A stretch of DNA of 64,000 bases, taken from contig JAHNZQ020000016.1 of assembly GCA_019155205.2 (NCBI GenBank), positions 747,818-811,817 on the forward strand, given 5' to 3'. Origin of the DNA: Gracilaria vermiculophylla. Its lineage: Eukaryota; Rhodophyta; Florideophyceae; Gracilariales; Gracilariaceae. The notes below the pieces were generated by a model. That model was not told where the DNA came from. It worked only from the letters and a program-made list of their open reading frames with translations, and ran no database searches. The position numbers and the translations under genes are program-made. Positions 31,184-40,831 of the stretch are shown here, one piece after another (position 1 is the first letter of the stretch; each line of letters starts with the position of its first letter).

Positions 31184-33366
31184 TGCCGAGAGCCGCTGAG
31201 GTGGAGTGTGGATGGAACGAGTTGAGAACACGAAGGATAAAGCGGCACAGATATGCACACTGTCCGTCGGCAGTCAAATTGGGTTGCAACCGGCACTCAA
31301 TTCAAAGCGGGCACGTCATGTAATGAGGGCGCCTGACAGCTTTGGTCTATGTTGCACGTTTGCGTACAATTTAAAAGCAACACGTGTACACCGCATCACG
31401 GTACATTATGAACGAGACAAGTGATGAACATGCATGCCGAAGCGACGGACGTTGTGGAAAAACTGTGTGGGCGCGCAAAGTGCGCCAAGCCGATCCGGTG
31501 CGACGCCAATGGCGCATCTCTGCGCACGAAGCGTTGCATGCCGCGAGGGCGGACATGCACCCTACTCGGCTGAAAGCAGTGGTTGATAGCGAAGTTGGCT
31601 TGCTACGGTTTCAGGGTAGGACAGTGAACCGGCAAGAGCATGCACGCAAAGTGCACAGCCGCGCCGGCGGCGTTGCAGCACCTCCCAAGCCGTCCAGCTT
31701 TGTGCGTGTTCGCGCACGCACGCCCACGTTTCCCGCACCACCGGCGGTTGTGCGCCCATTTTGCGGTAGCGTGCAGAGCTGATGAGTGCAAAGGGGCGGC
31801 CATGTCTGAAACAGTGCTCAAGCTGCGGGCGGCAGCGCGCACAGACGAGCGCGCGCAAAGACGAGCGCGCCGAACAGTTGGCTCGCCGCCGTGCGCGTGG
31901 GCGTGCGAGCGACGCGCGTTCACGGCGGCGGCAAGGCAGCAACGTCGCCACGGCGGCTGAAACGGGCTGGATCACTTGGCGGGCGAAACGTTGACGCAAG
32001 CGCGCGAGAGTGGAACACGCGGAGCAAAACGTTTGTTCTCTCGGTCAGCCAGTGGCGCACACGCGTGCGCGCGCTGCGCGTCATGAGCGCGGGGACAGCT
32101 TGGGTGTGCAGTGGAAAAGTGCGACAGGGGCTTGTGCGTAGGCACACACTTTGATAGGAGAGGCTCTCCGGCGCGGGTTGCACTGCACGTGCGGCACGCA
32201 ATCGTTGGTCACTGGCGGGCGGAGAAACGCATGGTCAAGCGTGGGGCCAAAGCGCGCAGTGATTGTGGCCGCGCGACGAACGTGATCGGGAGATGGGCAG
32301 ATATATGTCAGGCATGGCGCAAGTGCTGCGCTGGCGCGATTCTAAGAGGCGAGATGGCGCGAAGCGAGCGTGCGTCTCAGCTGGAGCGACAGAAGCTCAT
32401 CCGTCGTTGATTGGCAGCAGGGTGCGCGAAGAAACACTCGTGTGCGCCGCATTCGGCACGAGAGGGAATAACGGTAGGGCGCGCGTCACTCTAATGCGCA
32501 GCAGCGCGTGGGGCGTGGGCGTCGGCTAGAGCGCGGAGACGCCGCGCACGCGCACGGTGAACATACATGGTGCTTTGGCGTGCCAGCGCCCCGGCGCCGG
32601 CTGCGATAGCTCCATCACACGCCGGCGAACGGTGGCAGGCGCAACAGCGCTCGGCGGCGCTTGGCGCTGCTGTCAGCGTGGCGAGGTGCACGCGCGGAAG
32701 GGCGCAGAGGCGACGTTTGCCAATGCGGCGGCGCGCATTGTCAGCAGCCAGCGGACGGCGCTCTTGCGAGCGCGGCGGAGGCTGCGAGCGGCGTTCTCGA
32801 GGCTGCGAGCTCGCGCGCGCAGCAAATGAGCCACGCGCCCAAGCGCTGGCGACTAAGCCGGCGACCGCCGCGCGGGGCCGGCGGCGCGGCCCTCGCGGCG
32901 GCGGTCGCCCCAGCAGCGCCCCACCACGCGCGCGTCATCGCCGCCGCGCGCCGCGCGCCGCGCGCCAGTGCGCTCGCAAGGGGCACGCCAGCCACGGCGT
33001 CGAATCGGCGCGCCGCGCCGCCGCGCACACGCTGCCGCACGTGGCCCAAAGCAGTGCCGCGCCGCCGCTCGCTGCGCCGCGCACGCGCGCGGCTGCCCAT
33101 TGGGCGGCGGCCGGTCCTCATCACGTCGCGTGCCGCGCTCGCTGCGCGCCACGCCCCACGCGCCCGCCGCGCGCGCCACCGCATCCGCCGCTGCCGCAGC
33201 GCAGCGCAGTCACGGCGCCCCGCCGCGCCCGCCGCCCCGCGCCGCCTGCCGTCACTACTTAACAGCCGTCGCATCGCGCCCGCTGCCGCCGCCCGCGCGC
33301 CGCCCCCCGTCATCCCCCGTCGCCGTGCGTTGCAGCCCTCCGTCCGCTCCAGCGCCCTTCCCCCAG
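31184..33366. other. GC-rich divergent promoter region, about 2.2 kb
   Basis: Lies between the ABC transporter (-) and protein kinase (+) genes. GC content climbs steadily to the right and the apparent long frames there are compositional. CCAAT boxes are near 31509, 32719 and 33098. CTACTTAACAG lies at about 33253, roughly 110 bp before the kinase ATG and a candidate core element. Confidence 0.5.
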
Positions 33367-34491
33367 ATGCCCGCTTACCGCCGCCCAGCGCCACCACATT
33401 TCAATGACGACGCCGGCCCCCCCCCCTGCCCCGACCCCCCCTGCCGCTCGGCCCATCCCCGTCACCCCGCCCCACCCCACCACACCTACTTCCAGCACGC
33501 ACGCCCTCACTCCCTCCCGTTTCGCCCCTCCGCCGCCCCCCCCCGCCGCTCCCCCATGGCTTCCGCCCCAACCTCTCCCGCCCGAGCCCAACCCTCTCAC
33601 TCGCCCGCCCGCTCAAGCCCGTCATCCAAGAAGCAACGATCCCCGATTCGAGATCGCTATCATGTCACAAGCTCCCTCGGCCGCGGCCGCATGGGCACTG
33701 TCTACTGCGCCGTCGACAGCCGCGACGGATCCACCGTCGCCGTCAAGCTAGTCAAGAAGCGCATCGTGCGCAGTCACGACGAGAAAGTCGCCCTCATGCG
33801 AGAGGTCAAAGTGCTTCGCAACCTCAACCACCCTTTCATTCTCTCCTTCCGCCATGCATTTGAGGACCAGGACGCCGTGTATATCATCACCGAATACTGC
33901 CCGGGAGGCGATCTCTACACGTACCTAGACAAGTCCTCCGGCGGTCTCCCGGAGCGCAAGGCGCTCAAGTTCATGCACCAGCTTCTCAGGGCTCTGCACT
34001 ACCTGCACAGTAACGGCATCAGCCACAGGGACATTAAGCCGGAAAATATCCTCATCGCCGAGGACGGCCACATCAAGCTCGCCGATTTCGGCCTCTGCCA
34101 CTTGCGCTCACCCAACGGCCCATCGTCGTCGCAGCACTACTGCGGAACGCCGCAGTACGCAGCCCCGGAGATCGCCAGCAATCACACATATGTGCCGGAG
34201 CAGAGCGACATGTGGTCCTGCGGCATTCTGTTCTATGCCTTGCTCACCAAGAGCCTGCCGTACAAGTCAAGGAATCAACAAGCGCTCATGCGCGAAATCC
34301 GTAACCTGGAAACCCGCCAACTGCTCACCTCCCGAAAGCTTGCTGCCGTTTCCAAGCAAAGCCTTGCACTTCTCAACATGCTTCTCTCGCATGTGCCCGC
34401 CAGACGACCGTCGGCAGCCCGAGCCATTGAAATGGTTGAAGACGCAATGCTTGGACCGCGCGCACACTTCTCCAAGAATATTCCCTGGTGA
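33367..34491 (+). CDS. Serine/threonine protein kinase (CAMK/AGC-like)
   Basis: 374 residues from ATG 33367; ATG 33556 is an alternative because residues 1-95 are Pro/Ser/His filler. The kinase domain runs from about 98 to 360: glycine loop GRGRMGTVY (about 105-113), VAVKLVKK with the ATP-anchoring Lys, the C-helix Glu in REVKVLRNLNHPFI, HRDIKPEN (about 220-227) with catalytic Asp, DFG in LADFGLCHL (about 241-243), activation end CGTPQYAAPEI, and SDMWSCGILFYALL. All catalytic residues are present, so it should be active. It is compact with no recognisable C-terminal regulatory domain. The RDIKPEN and CGTPQYxAPEI forms fit CAMK or Aurora-like groups; the substrate is unknown. Confidence 0.9.
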   Translation: MPAYRRPAPPHFNDDAGPPPCPDPPCRSAHPRHPAPPHHTYFQHARPHSLPFRPSAAPPRRSPMASAPTSPARAQPSHSPARSSPSSKKQRSPIRDRYHVTSSLGRGRMGTVYCAVDSRDGSTVAVKLVKKRIVRSHDEKVALMREVKVLRNLNHPFILSFRHAFEDQDAVYIITEYCPGGDLYTYLDKSSGGLPERKALKFMHQLLRALHYLHSNGISHRDIKPENILIAEDGHIKLADFGLCHLRSPNGPSSSQHYCGTPQYAAPEIASNHTYVPEQSDMWSCGILFYALLTKSLPYKSRNQQALMREIRNLETRQLLTSRKLAAVSKQSLALLNMLLSHVPARRPSAARAIEMVEDAMLGPRAHFSKNIPW

Positions 34492-34834
34492 TTATTCTAC
34501 AGATTAACTTCAACTTATCTGCTCGTCTGTAACTTTCACAATGCTCAATTGGAGGTTGATCGCCACCAAGCATTGCAGCCGTCATCACACACTCCCTTCG
34601 CGGAAGCTGGTGTGATTCTCGAGTTGTCATATTCAGATGTAAACATCACACTTCTGTTCATAATTCGACCTACTGTGTCAACAGCGCTAGAACGCATCGC
34701 CTGTAGCACCAGTAATGGTCTTGCACTGACCGTTTCTTTTGCAAACCAACTTGCGCATCATCCCCAAATCCAATACGCTGCCTTTCTCAAAATGCGTCAG
34801 CATACAGAATCTTTTTGCATCTTGGGCTAAACGA
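34492..34834. other. Convergent 3' spacer, 343 bp
   Basis: Separates the kinase (+) and Sec15-like (-) genes. It is too short to hold the missing C-terminal half of Sec15 as one exon. Nothing else is seen. Confidence 0.5.
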
Positions 34835-36235
34835 TTACTCTGACAATCCATTAACCCTCGCAAACCGAATCACGTTGTCGCGTATGCTTCGTACACAATT
34901 CTTCTCTGGAGAGGCGTCCTCTGAACTCCTGTCCATCTTGCCAAGTAGAATATTTATGTGAGTGTAGGCCCATGGCCACCATTCTTCATCCACAACAGCG
35001 CGCGGAACAAGGGTTGCTTCGGCGTATTTTTCGATAGCTCTCTCAACAATAAAGAATCCACACACTTTACACACGGTTTCCTCGATCATGGCGGTCTTCA
35101 GGTTTTCGATAATGGGAAAAGCATCTGTTGCAATTGCAAATGGGTCCTCTTGACTCGTGGTCTGTTCGAAAATACCGTGCAAGTGTTCCAAGCGTTCTCG
35201 TCGATACTCGCTTTGCATGTCTGTGAGCAAATCCATCCCTTGGTTTACCTGAATGCTTTGCAATAACGGGCGCAAGAAAAGCGTTGGCACCTCTCCTTTA
35301 TATTCTGGCATCAAATTCTTCATGCTTCTGCGCTTGGACTTGCTGCTTTCGGTGGGGAGTGAACCTCCTGTTGACGCCGAAAGTACCGGCATTCGAATCA
35401 TATTCGCCCCCCTGAGACTCGCGCTCCGGGACCTCTTCTGCGACAAAGGAACAGGGGCAGCATACTTAGGAGCTAGAAGCGGTATCCAAGGCTTTCCCAG
35501 AGTTCTCGCTCCTGAAAGTGGTGGCAAGTTGGGGAGAATATGCCTGTCAGGGGAAACCCGACATGACTCGAGAAAGCTATGATATGCAATTGTCTGTGCA
35601 CCGGCATGATACATAGCATACTCGCCCAACGGGTGTTCGAACTTGCGCACCAAATTAAGCCAGTTATGCGTCGCTTTGCGTGCTTGCATCATGATCTTCG
35701 TTCTTAATTTCTGAGTGTCGGGAATAAGCTCCTCGATGATAGTTCCTTTCTGTATCGATCTGATATCATCTTCAAGCATTCTGAGCATACAAAATGCTGT
35801 GTAAAGCCGCTGAGAATCGACGATATCTTCTGTTCTTGCAAACATCCTCACTATTCTCCTTGTTTGCGAAGCTATAGCCATGGCAGAATCGAGGTTCTTT
35901 CGTACTTGGATCTTTTCAACAAGTTCTCGCTGCGCTTCGTGCACTGCAACAATTATGTCTGCAGCGGACTGCCTAACATTCTTGAGCTCTGTGGATTGCT
36001 CAGCTATTGCGTCACGAGATTCTAGCAGAGAATACAGATTTTCGTCAGTGCGGATGCGGTTCTTGGCGCAGGTCTCCACTATTGCGGTCTCCATTTCCTT
36101 AATCTGGTCTGTGGCTCTGGCAAGGAACATTTCCGGATCTGAATCTTTCGCAAACGCTGTGCGAACAGCGTTGAGAAGAGTAATGGGTTCTTCGGAGGAC
36201 CCTTGTATTTCTGGCTTGTCGGCCTCAACTTCCAT
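34835..36235 (-). CDS. Short Sec15/EXOC6-like exocyst subunit
   Basis: 466 residues from ATG 36233-36235. Sec15 is an exocyst subunit that tethers secretory vesicles and binds Rab GTPases. The N-terminal half shows the family pattern: a helical stretch of IKEMETAIVETCAKN, LYSLLESRDAIAEQSTELKN, AADIIVAVHEAQRELVEK and later LGEYAMYHAG. The later segment LLTDMQSEYRRERLEHLHGI and the block ending CKVCGFFIVERAIEKY correspond to the central Sec15 region. Typical Sec15 has about 800 residues; this one lacks the C-terminal Rab-binding half, and a spacer of basic/Ser-rich residues (about 265-320) sits in the middle. Either it is naturally short or a 3' exon is missed; only 343 bp separate it from the next gene. 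Moderate confidence in the subunit, higher in a CATCHR-type tether. Confidence 0.65.
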   Translation of the reverse strand: MEVEADKPEIQGSSEEPITLLNAVRTAFAKDSDPEMFLARATDQIKEMETAIVETCAKNRIRTDENLYSLLESRDAIAEQSTELKNVRQSAADIIVAVHEAQRELVEKIQVRKNLDSAMAIASQTRRIVRMFARTEDIVDSQRLYTAFCMLRMLEDDIRSIQKGTIIEELIPDTQKLRTKIMMQARKATHNWLNLVRKFEHPLGEYAMYHAGAQTIAYHSFLESCRVSPDRHILPNLPPLSGARTLGKPWIPLLAPKYAAPVPLSQKRSRSASLRGANMIRMPVLSASTGGSLPTESSKSKRRSMKNLMPEYKGEVPTLFLRPLLQSIQVNQGMDLLTDMQSEYRRERLEHLHGIFEQTTSQEDPFAIATDAFPIIENLKTAMIEETVCKVCGFFIVERAIEKYAEATLVPRAVVDEEWWPWAYTHINILLGKMDRSSEDASPEKNCVRSIRDNVIRFARVNGLSE

Positions 36236-36708
36236 GACGGTACGCTTTGAAGTAAGATTCTCGACTGACGTTGGACTTCGATTTCACCCCTTCAATAAAC
36301 CCCCGCGAGAATGAAAAACCCGGGGTCCTCTTCGGCACCCAGTAATTTATTGACATCAAAATAAACACAGGTGGATGGGTAGCCAAAGGTGAAGCTATTC
36401 GATGAAAGGGGATGAGAGAACCTGCAAAGACAAAGCTCTATGTGTCGTGCTTCTCCATCTACAAAAAGGCGAAGGTCGAAATGTGATTCGAAGAGCACCT
36501 CCGCGATTTTTTTAAAAATTATGGCGTTTATGTCACTTCATGAAAGCGACCAATCAGAAATGATAATTTGCGGTGAAGACGCCGGCGTGTCTTCCTTCTT
36601 CCTTTTGGCATCCATCGAGCAAATTTTCCCTTCGAAGTCGCTTGAGGGGGGTTTAAAGCGTTTTGATGCTCAACATCGAGTGGAAACTCCAAAGGACATC
36701 AATGCAAC
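36236..36708. promoter_or_regulatory. Divergent promoter between Sec15-like and BOP1
   Basis: 473 bp shared upstream region. TTTAAA at about 36651, preceded by GGGGGG, is 58 bp before the BOP1 ATG and is a candidate core element. No gene. Confidence 0.4.
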
Positions 36709-38922
36709 ATGCCTACAAAGCGGCTGAGAAAAGCATCTCTCACCCCACCGGACAGTCCGATTGTTTCGGATGACGACGGACTTGATATTGGATTCAGCCC
36801 TTCCACAAAAGTAAACCTCTTTGAGGGAGATGTCGAGCATCTTCAAGAAGAAGACTCCAACAGGTCTGCAGATGATTTGAAGCCAGGTGAGGAGTCAGAC
36901 TCTTCATCTGACTGGGACAGAAACCCGGTGGGAGATATACCCATGCGGTGGTATGAAGGGTATGATCATATTGGATACGATAAGTCCGGTGAGAAGATCG
37001 TTCCGAAGAATAGACCGACTGCTCTTGACCTAGCCGCTGATCCATCTGCGTGGCGTAAAATATATGATGAAAAGAATGACCAGGTTGTAGAATTAACGCA
37101 TCAGGAATTAAAAGAAATATCTCGCATGCGTGTTGGCCGCTATCCATCTGGGAAGCATGATGAAGAAGAAGAGATTGTGCACTGGTCGGGAGAAATTATG
37201 AAGCATCCCCTTACATCTGCCCCAGAGCCGAAGAGGCGCTTTCTCCCCTCGAGGCACGAGGCCAGATTGGTCATCAAATTGGTTCGTGCTATGCGTGCAG
37301 GGAAAATTCGTCGTCCTAGTGAACTGGCCAAGGACGCCGACGAAGAAGATAATATATATCAATACGATGTCTGGGAGAACTATGAGCCAAAGACGCGAGA
37401 GGAAATGACAAAGTCCGAAAGAGCGAGGGATATAATGAGAGTTCCAGCACCTAAACCCCCGCTACCAAATCACGCAGAGAGCTACAATCCACCTGAGGAG
37501 TATTTGCCAGATGAGAAGGAGGCAAGAAAATGGAAAAGACTTGACCCGGAAGAACGGACTACTTCGTACTTGCCAGCCAAACACTCTGCATTACGCTACG
37601 TTCCGCTGTACGAGAACTTTATCAAAGAACGTTTTGAACGATGTTTAGACCTCTACCTTGCGGTGCGCGTCAGGAAAGACCAAAGCAAAATAGATCCTGA
37701 GGATCTTGTACCGAAACTGCCAAGCCCTCGCGAGTTGAGACCATTTCCCACAGACATTGTTAACAGTTTTGGCCCTCTACCGTCTCGTGCGCGATCAATT
37801 AGTGTTCATCCACGGGGACAGTGGTTATTATCTGGTTCTGACGACGGTTTAGTGAGGCTTTGGGAAATCGAGACTGGTTATCAGCATTGCACATGGGATC
37901 TAGGTGCCTATGTGGACAAGATTGAAGGTTCAGTTCCGCCAGTTAGTGTCGTTGAGTGGTGCCCACGAGAAGAGGCCTACGTGTTCGCAGCCTCGATCGG
38001 ATACTCACTCGTAGTGGTCTCAGCTGCGTCGGCGATGGGCCTGTCGGACGACGATTCGCTTCCGATACTACAAGACGTGAAAGCTAAACCGGATGACAAG
38101 GTTCTCGAGAAAATGGAAGAAATTGGAATTCGTTGGAGTGAGCGCAATCTCGAAAACAGCATTGATGATGAGGACAATCCGGCCTCGCGGGCACCCGCAG
38201 AAGGCGGACGTGAACACATCTCTGAGCTCGAAGACAAATCCCAGATGATCATTATCAAGCACAGTAAACCGTTGAAGCATATGACATGGCATAGAAGGGG
38301 AGATTATCTGGCCTGTGTCGGTAGAGATGGATCTGGTGGAAATGTGAACATTCATCGTCTCAGTCATCGCTCATCCCAATCTCCTTTCAAAAAGCGCTCC
38401 GCGTTGGTTCAAGCCGTGAAATTCCATCCTACCAGGCCGTTTTTCGTGGTAGCAACTATGCACCATGTGAGAGTGTATAATCTGGCTGTACAGCAACTCG
38501 TGAAGACGTTGCGCCCCGGTGTCTCGTGGATTTCTTCGATCGACGTCCACCCGAGTGGTGACCATATTTTGGTTACCTCGTATGACAAACGAGTTTGTTG
38601 GTTTGATCTGGATTTGTCCGCTCGCCCGTACAAAACGATCCGAAATCATGAGAAAGCCGTTCGTATCGCAAGGTACCACCCGCGTTTGCCCTTGTTTGCG
38701 GATGGAGCTGATGACGGGTCAAGTCACGTTTTCCACGATACTGTTTACGATGATCTATCGAAAAATGCTTTAATTGTGCCTTTGAAGCGACTCGAACGTT
38801 GTTCAAAAGTGGTGGACTCGCTAGGTGTTCTTGATATCGCGTGGCATCCTCAGTTGCCCTGGTTGTTTAGTAGTGGAGCGGACGGAACGATTCATATGAT
38901 AACTGATTGCTCACAGGGGTAA
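36709..38922 (+). CDS. BOP1: BOP1/Erb1 ribosome-biogenesis factor
   Basis: 737 residues from ATG 36709. BOP1 is part of the PeBoW complex (with Pescadillo and WDR12) needed for 27S/32S pre-rRNA processing and 60S subunit assembly in the nucleolus. After an acidic tail, the BOP1NT domain is unmistakable from about residue 78: RWYEGYDHIGYDKSGEKIV, RMRVGRYPSGKHDEEEE, SGEIMKHPLTSAPEPKRRF, PSRHEARLVIKLVRAMRAGK. Conserved elements continue to LRPFPTDIVNSFGPLPSR (about 343-360) and are followed by WD40 repeats to the end (ISVHPRGQWLLSGSDDGLVR, VKFHPTRPFFVVATMHHVR, IDVHPSGDHILVTSYDKR, HPQLPWLFSSGADGTIH). Length is normal. A moderate acidic insert separates two WD repeats near 450-510. Confidence 0.96.
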   Translation: MPTKRLRKASLTPPDSPIVSDDDGLDIGFSPSTKVNLFEGDVEHLQEEDSNRSADDLKPGEESDSSSDWDRNPVGDIPMRWYEGYDHIGYDKSGEKIVPKNRPTALDLAADPSAWRKIYDEKNDQVVELTHQELKEISRMRVGRYPSGKHDEEEEIVHWSGEIMKHPLTSAPEPKRRFLPSRHEARLVIKLVRAMRAGKIRRPSELAKDADEEDNIYQYDVWENYEPKTREEMTKSERARDIMRVPAPKPPLPNHAESYNPPEEYLPDEKEARKWKRLDPEERTTSYLPAKHSALRYVPLYENFIKERFERCLDLYLAVRVRKDQSKIDPEDLVPKLPSPRELRPFPTDIVNSFGPLPSRARSISVHPRGQWLLSGSDDGLVRLWEIETGYQHCTWDLGAYVDKIEGSVPPVSVVEWCPREEAYVFAASIGYSLVVVSAASAMGLSDDDSLPILQDVKAKPDDKVLEKMEEIGIRWSERNLENSIDDEDNPASRAPAEGGREHISELEDKSQMIIIKHSKPLKHMTWHRRGDYLACVGRDGSGGNVNIHRLSHRSSQSPFKKRSALVQAVKFHPTRPFFVVATMHHVRVYNLAVQQLVKTLRPGVSWISSIDVHPSGDHILVTSYDKRVCWFDLDLSARPYKTIRNHEKAVRIARYHPRLPLFADGADDGSSHVFHDTVYDDLSKNALIVPLKRLERCSKVVDSLGVLDIAWHPQLPWLFSSGADGTIHMITDCSQG

Positions 38923-38973
38923 AATACCGATTGTTCCCAACGAAAGGATCACAATTGGGCATGAGCAATAACG

Positions 38974-39216
38974 CTAGCGAACCAAGGACAGCATTTTTCG
39001 CAATTCGCTGAGCTTCTCTTGTCCTTTAGAAACCAAGAAATCGACTTGGGATGATTCTGGGTATGGGTTTAGTTTGATGTCGTGGTCGAATTGTCGTCTT
39101 GCTTCTTGTTGAATGGCTCGCCTAACGTCAGGCGGAGCAAGACGAGCAGTTCGCAAGATATCACGATAGAGTTTCAGGGCTGCCGATCTTTGGAGGAACT
39201 GCCTTAATGTGGACAT
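38974..39216 (-). CDS. LYR-motif protein, LYRM2-like
   Basis: 80 residues from ATG 39214-39216. The LYR tripeptide is at 16-18 in AALKLYRDILRTAR, followed by PPDVRRAIQQEARRQF, the helical pattern of complex-1 LYR proteins, and a C-terminal helix GQEKLSELRKMLSLV. These small mitochondrial matrix proteins bind acyl carrier protein and help assemble respiratory complexes; LYRM2 is linked to complex I. The size and the position of LYR fit LYRM2. It is tail to tail with BOP1, with only 51 bp between stop codons. Confidence 0.85.
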   Translation of the reverse strand: MSTLRQFLQRSAALKLYRDILRTARLAPPDVRRAIQQEARRQFDHDIKLNPYPESSQVDFLVSKGQEKLSELRKMLSLVR

Positions 39217-39964
39217 ATTTTCGAGAGAAAGAGGGGATTGCCGAAGTAATCATGTGCTTTATGCGCAGCAGTCCAACCCTGTATTCCCTTTAGCTTGCGA
39301 GCATCGAAGCACTCCGCGATGGAGAGGGTTGACGAGAGGCGTGTGAGGCGAGAGAATCTGTATACAACATGTGTATTCTTGTCAAAGAGCCTCTTTGCAA
39401 TGGGTTTTTTTAAAGTTTTCTGCCACCTTTTTTTTAAGAACATATTGGACATCTGATGAAGATTTTTAAAAAAGCATATGGACAAGGGCGTTTTTTGCCG
39501 AAACGGCGCCGTCACGTGTTCTTGTGGCTCTAGAAACTTCGCTCATTCGGGGTTGGATAACGCGCCCGACACTGCTGATTAACCGTTGGTGTTTCAATCA
39601 CGAATGTTCTTTTGTGCGCTTGATGATCGGAAAGAGTGTATGAGAAGCACATGCGGCCCACTTAGTTGCATTGACGGACAATTTGTCGCCAACGTCACCC
39701 AAAGCACCTCGGTTACACCGCTGGATGAGGACTAGAATTTTCCAGCTGTATCCCGTCACTATTGCTTCGGACCTTACAATCTATAAGATCGCGAATCACC
39801 GTTGCCTCTCGCCGCGCATAATATGTGTTTTTGCCACCGGGGTGCAATATAAGGGTTTCCTCAGTCTTGTTTGAAGTAATTACATATCGTTGCTTGTTAT
39901 CTGTGATGGTCAACAGTTTCTAATTACTAGAGAGATTTGAGGACTTTCGCGTTGTTCGAAATAC
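39217..39964. other. Divergent intergenic space, about 0.75 kb
   Basis: Promoter region for the LYRM2-like (-) and unknown nuclear-type (+) genes. TATAAG at about 39849 lies roughly 115 bp before the next ATG. A T-rich patch lies at 39405-39435. No gene. Confidence 0.5.
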
Positions 39965-40831
39965 ATGGAACTCTATCCGTCTGCGTCGCACACGCTCCCT
40001 CCGTCGTTGCATGAACGCCAACCTCCAACCATGTCCCGTAAGCGTCACCTGCAATACCCGGACACCCCCGATTCAAAGCGTTACCTCAATGGAGCACTCG
40101 CAGACCAGCTTCAAGACCTGAGAATTTCTAGAATCCCTTCCGCACCTCAGTCGTCGAAGAATGCTTTTGGGGTTTCCCTCCCCCCTTCTGCATTCTACTC
40201 AAACAATTTCAATCCGAGTAATGATGTTCCAAGGTTCGGGCATGCCCCAATTGGTGTTGATTTTGGGTCTGATTTTGCCAGGTCCTTGCCTTCTGAGCCC
40301 ATTCCTGTCTCCCAACAGAACCGATTCAGTCAGATCCCTATCGTTACCAACCCAGAATCCTCAGATTCGTCGTCAAACTCTGTAGCAATGGAGGACGACG
40401 ACATTGGGCCCCAGTTCAATACGAATGTTGTTGTCGATAATTCCATGGATGACCTGATTGTGGAAGACTGTGACTCAGAACCAAGTAATGAGAATAGGCT
40501 CGTTGTCTATCGCCCCCCTGTTCGAACAAACCGCAACTTCATTTCACGTGTTAACGCGGTTTTACCGGATGGGAATTACGCCATACGAAATCCGAAGACT
40601 GACGAATGGATGATTGTAGCACGAAATCGAGCAGAGGGCGTGAAAAGGAAATTAGCCTTAGTGCCTTGGACGGGAGACCCGCACAAGAAGCTATGCGATT
40701 CGTTGCACAATCCCAGTAGAGTCATTGCGATGCCTTGGCATGACAGTCCCTCAGAAGTGACCGTCCTAGAAATTCCTCATGAAGTTCAGGATAGCCCGCA
40801 ACAGGCTATGGAAATTGAAGACATCTCATAG
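39965..40831 (+). CDS. Unknown, probably nuclear regulatory protein
   Basis: 288 residues from ATG 39965; a second ATG at 40031 opens into MSRKRHLQYPDTPDSKRY, a bipartite-like basic signal, and might be the true start. Residues 1-180 are low-complexity Ser/Pro/Asn with an acidic patch (MEDDDIGPQ, then MDDLIVEDCDSE). Residues about 180-265 look more ordered (FISRVNAVLPDGNYAIRNP, EWMIVARNRAEGVKRKLALV). I recognise no domain. The GC content and codon use match neighbours, which supports a real gene, but its function is open. Confidence 0.65.
   Translation: MELYPSASHTLPPSLHERQPPTMSRKRHLQYPDTPDSKRYLNGALADQLQDLRISRIPSAPQSSKNAFGVSLPPSAFYSNNFNPSNDVPRFGHAPIGVDFGSDFARSLPSEPIPVSQQNRFSQIPIVTNPESSDSSSNSVAMEDDDIGPQFNTNVVVDNSMDDLIVEDCDSEPSNENRLVVYRPPVRTNRNFISRVNAVLPDGNYAIRNPKTDEWMIVARNRAEGVKRKLALVPWTGDPHKKLCDSLHNPSRVIAMPWHDSPSEVTVLEIPHEVQDSPQQAMEIEDIS

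Noticed and set aside
31562..33407. Many overlapping Ala/Arg-rich frames in the 31-33 kb spacer
   Set aside because: They overlap on both strands in GC-rich DNA and share no domain; the kinase start at 33367 explains the coding signal.
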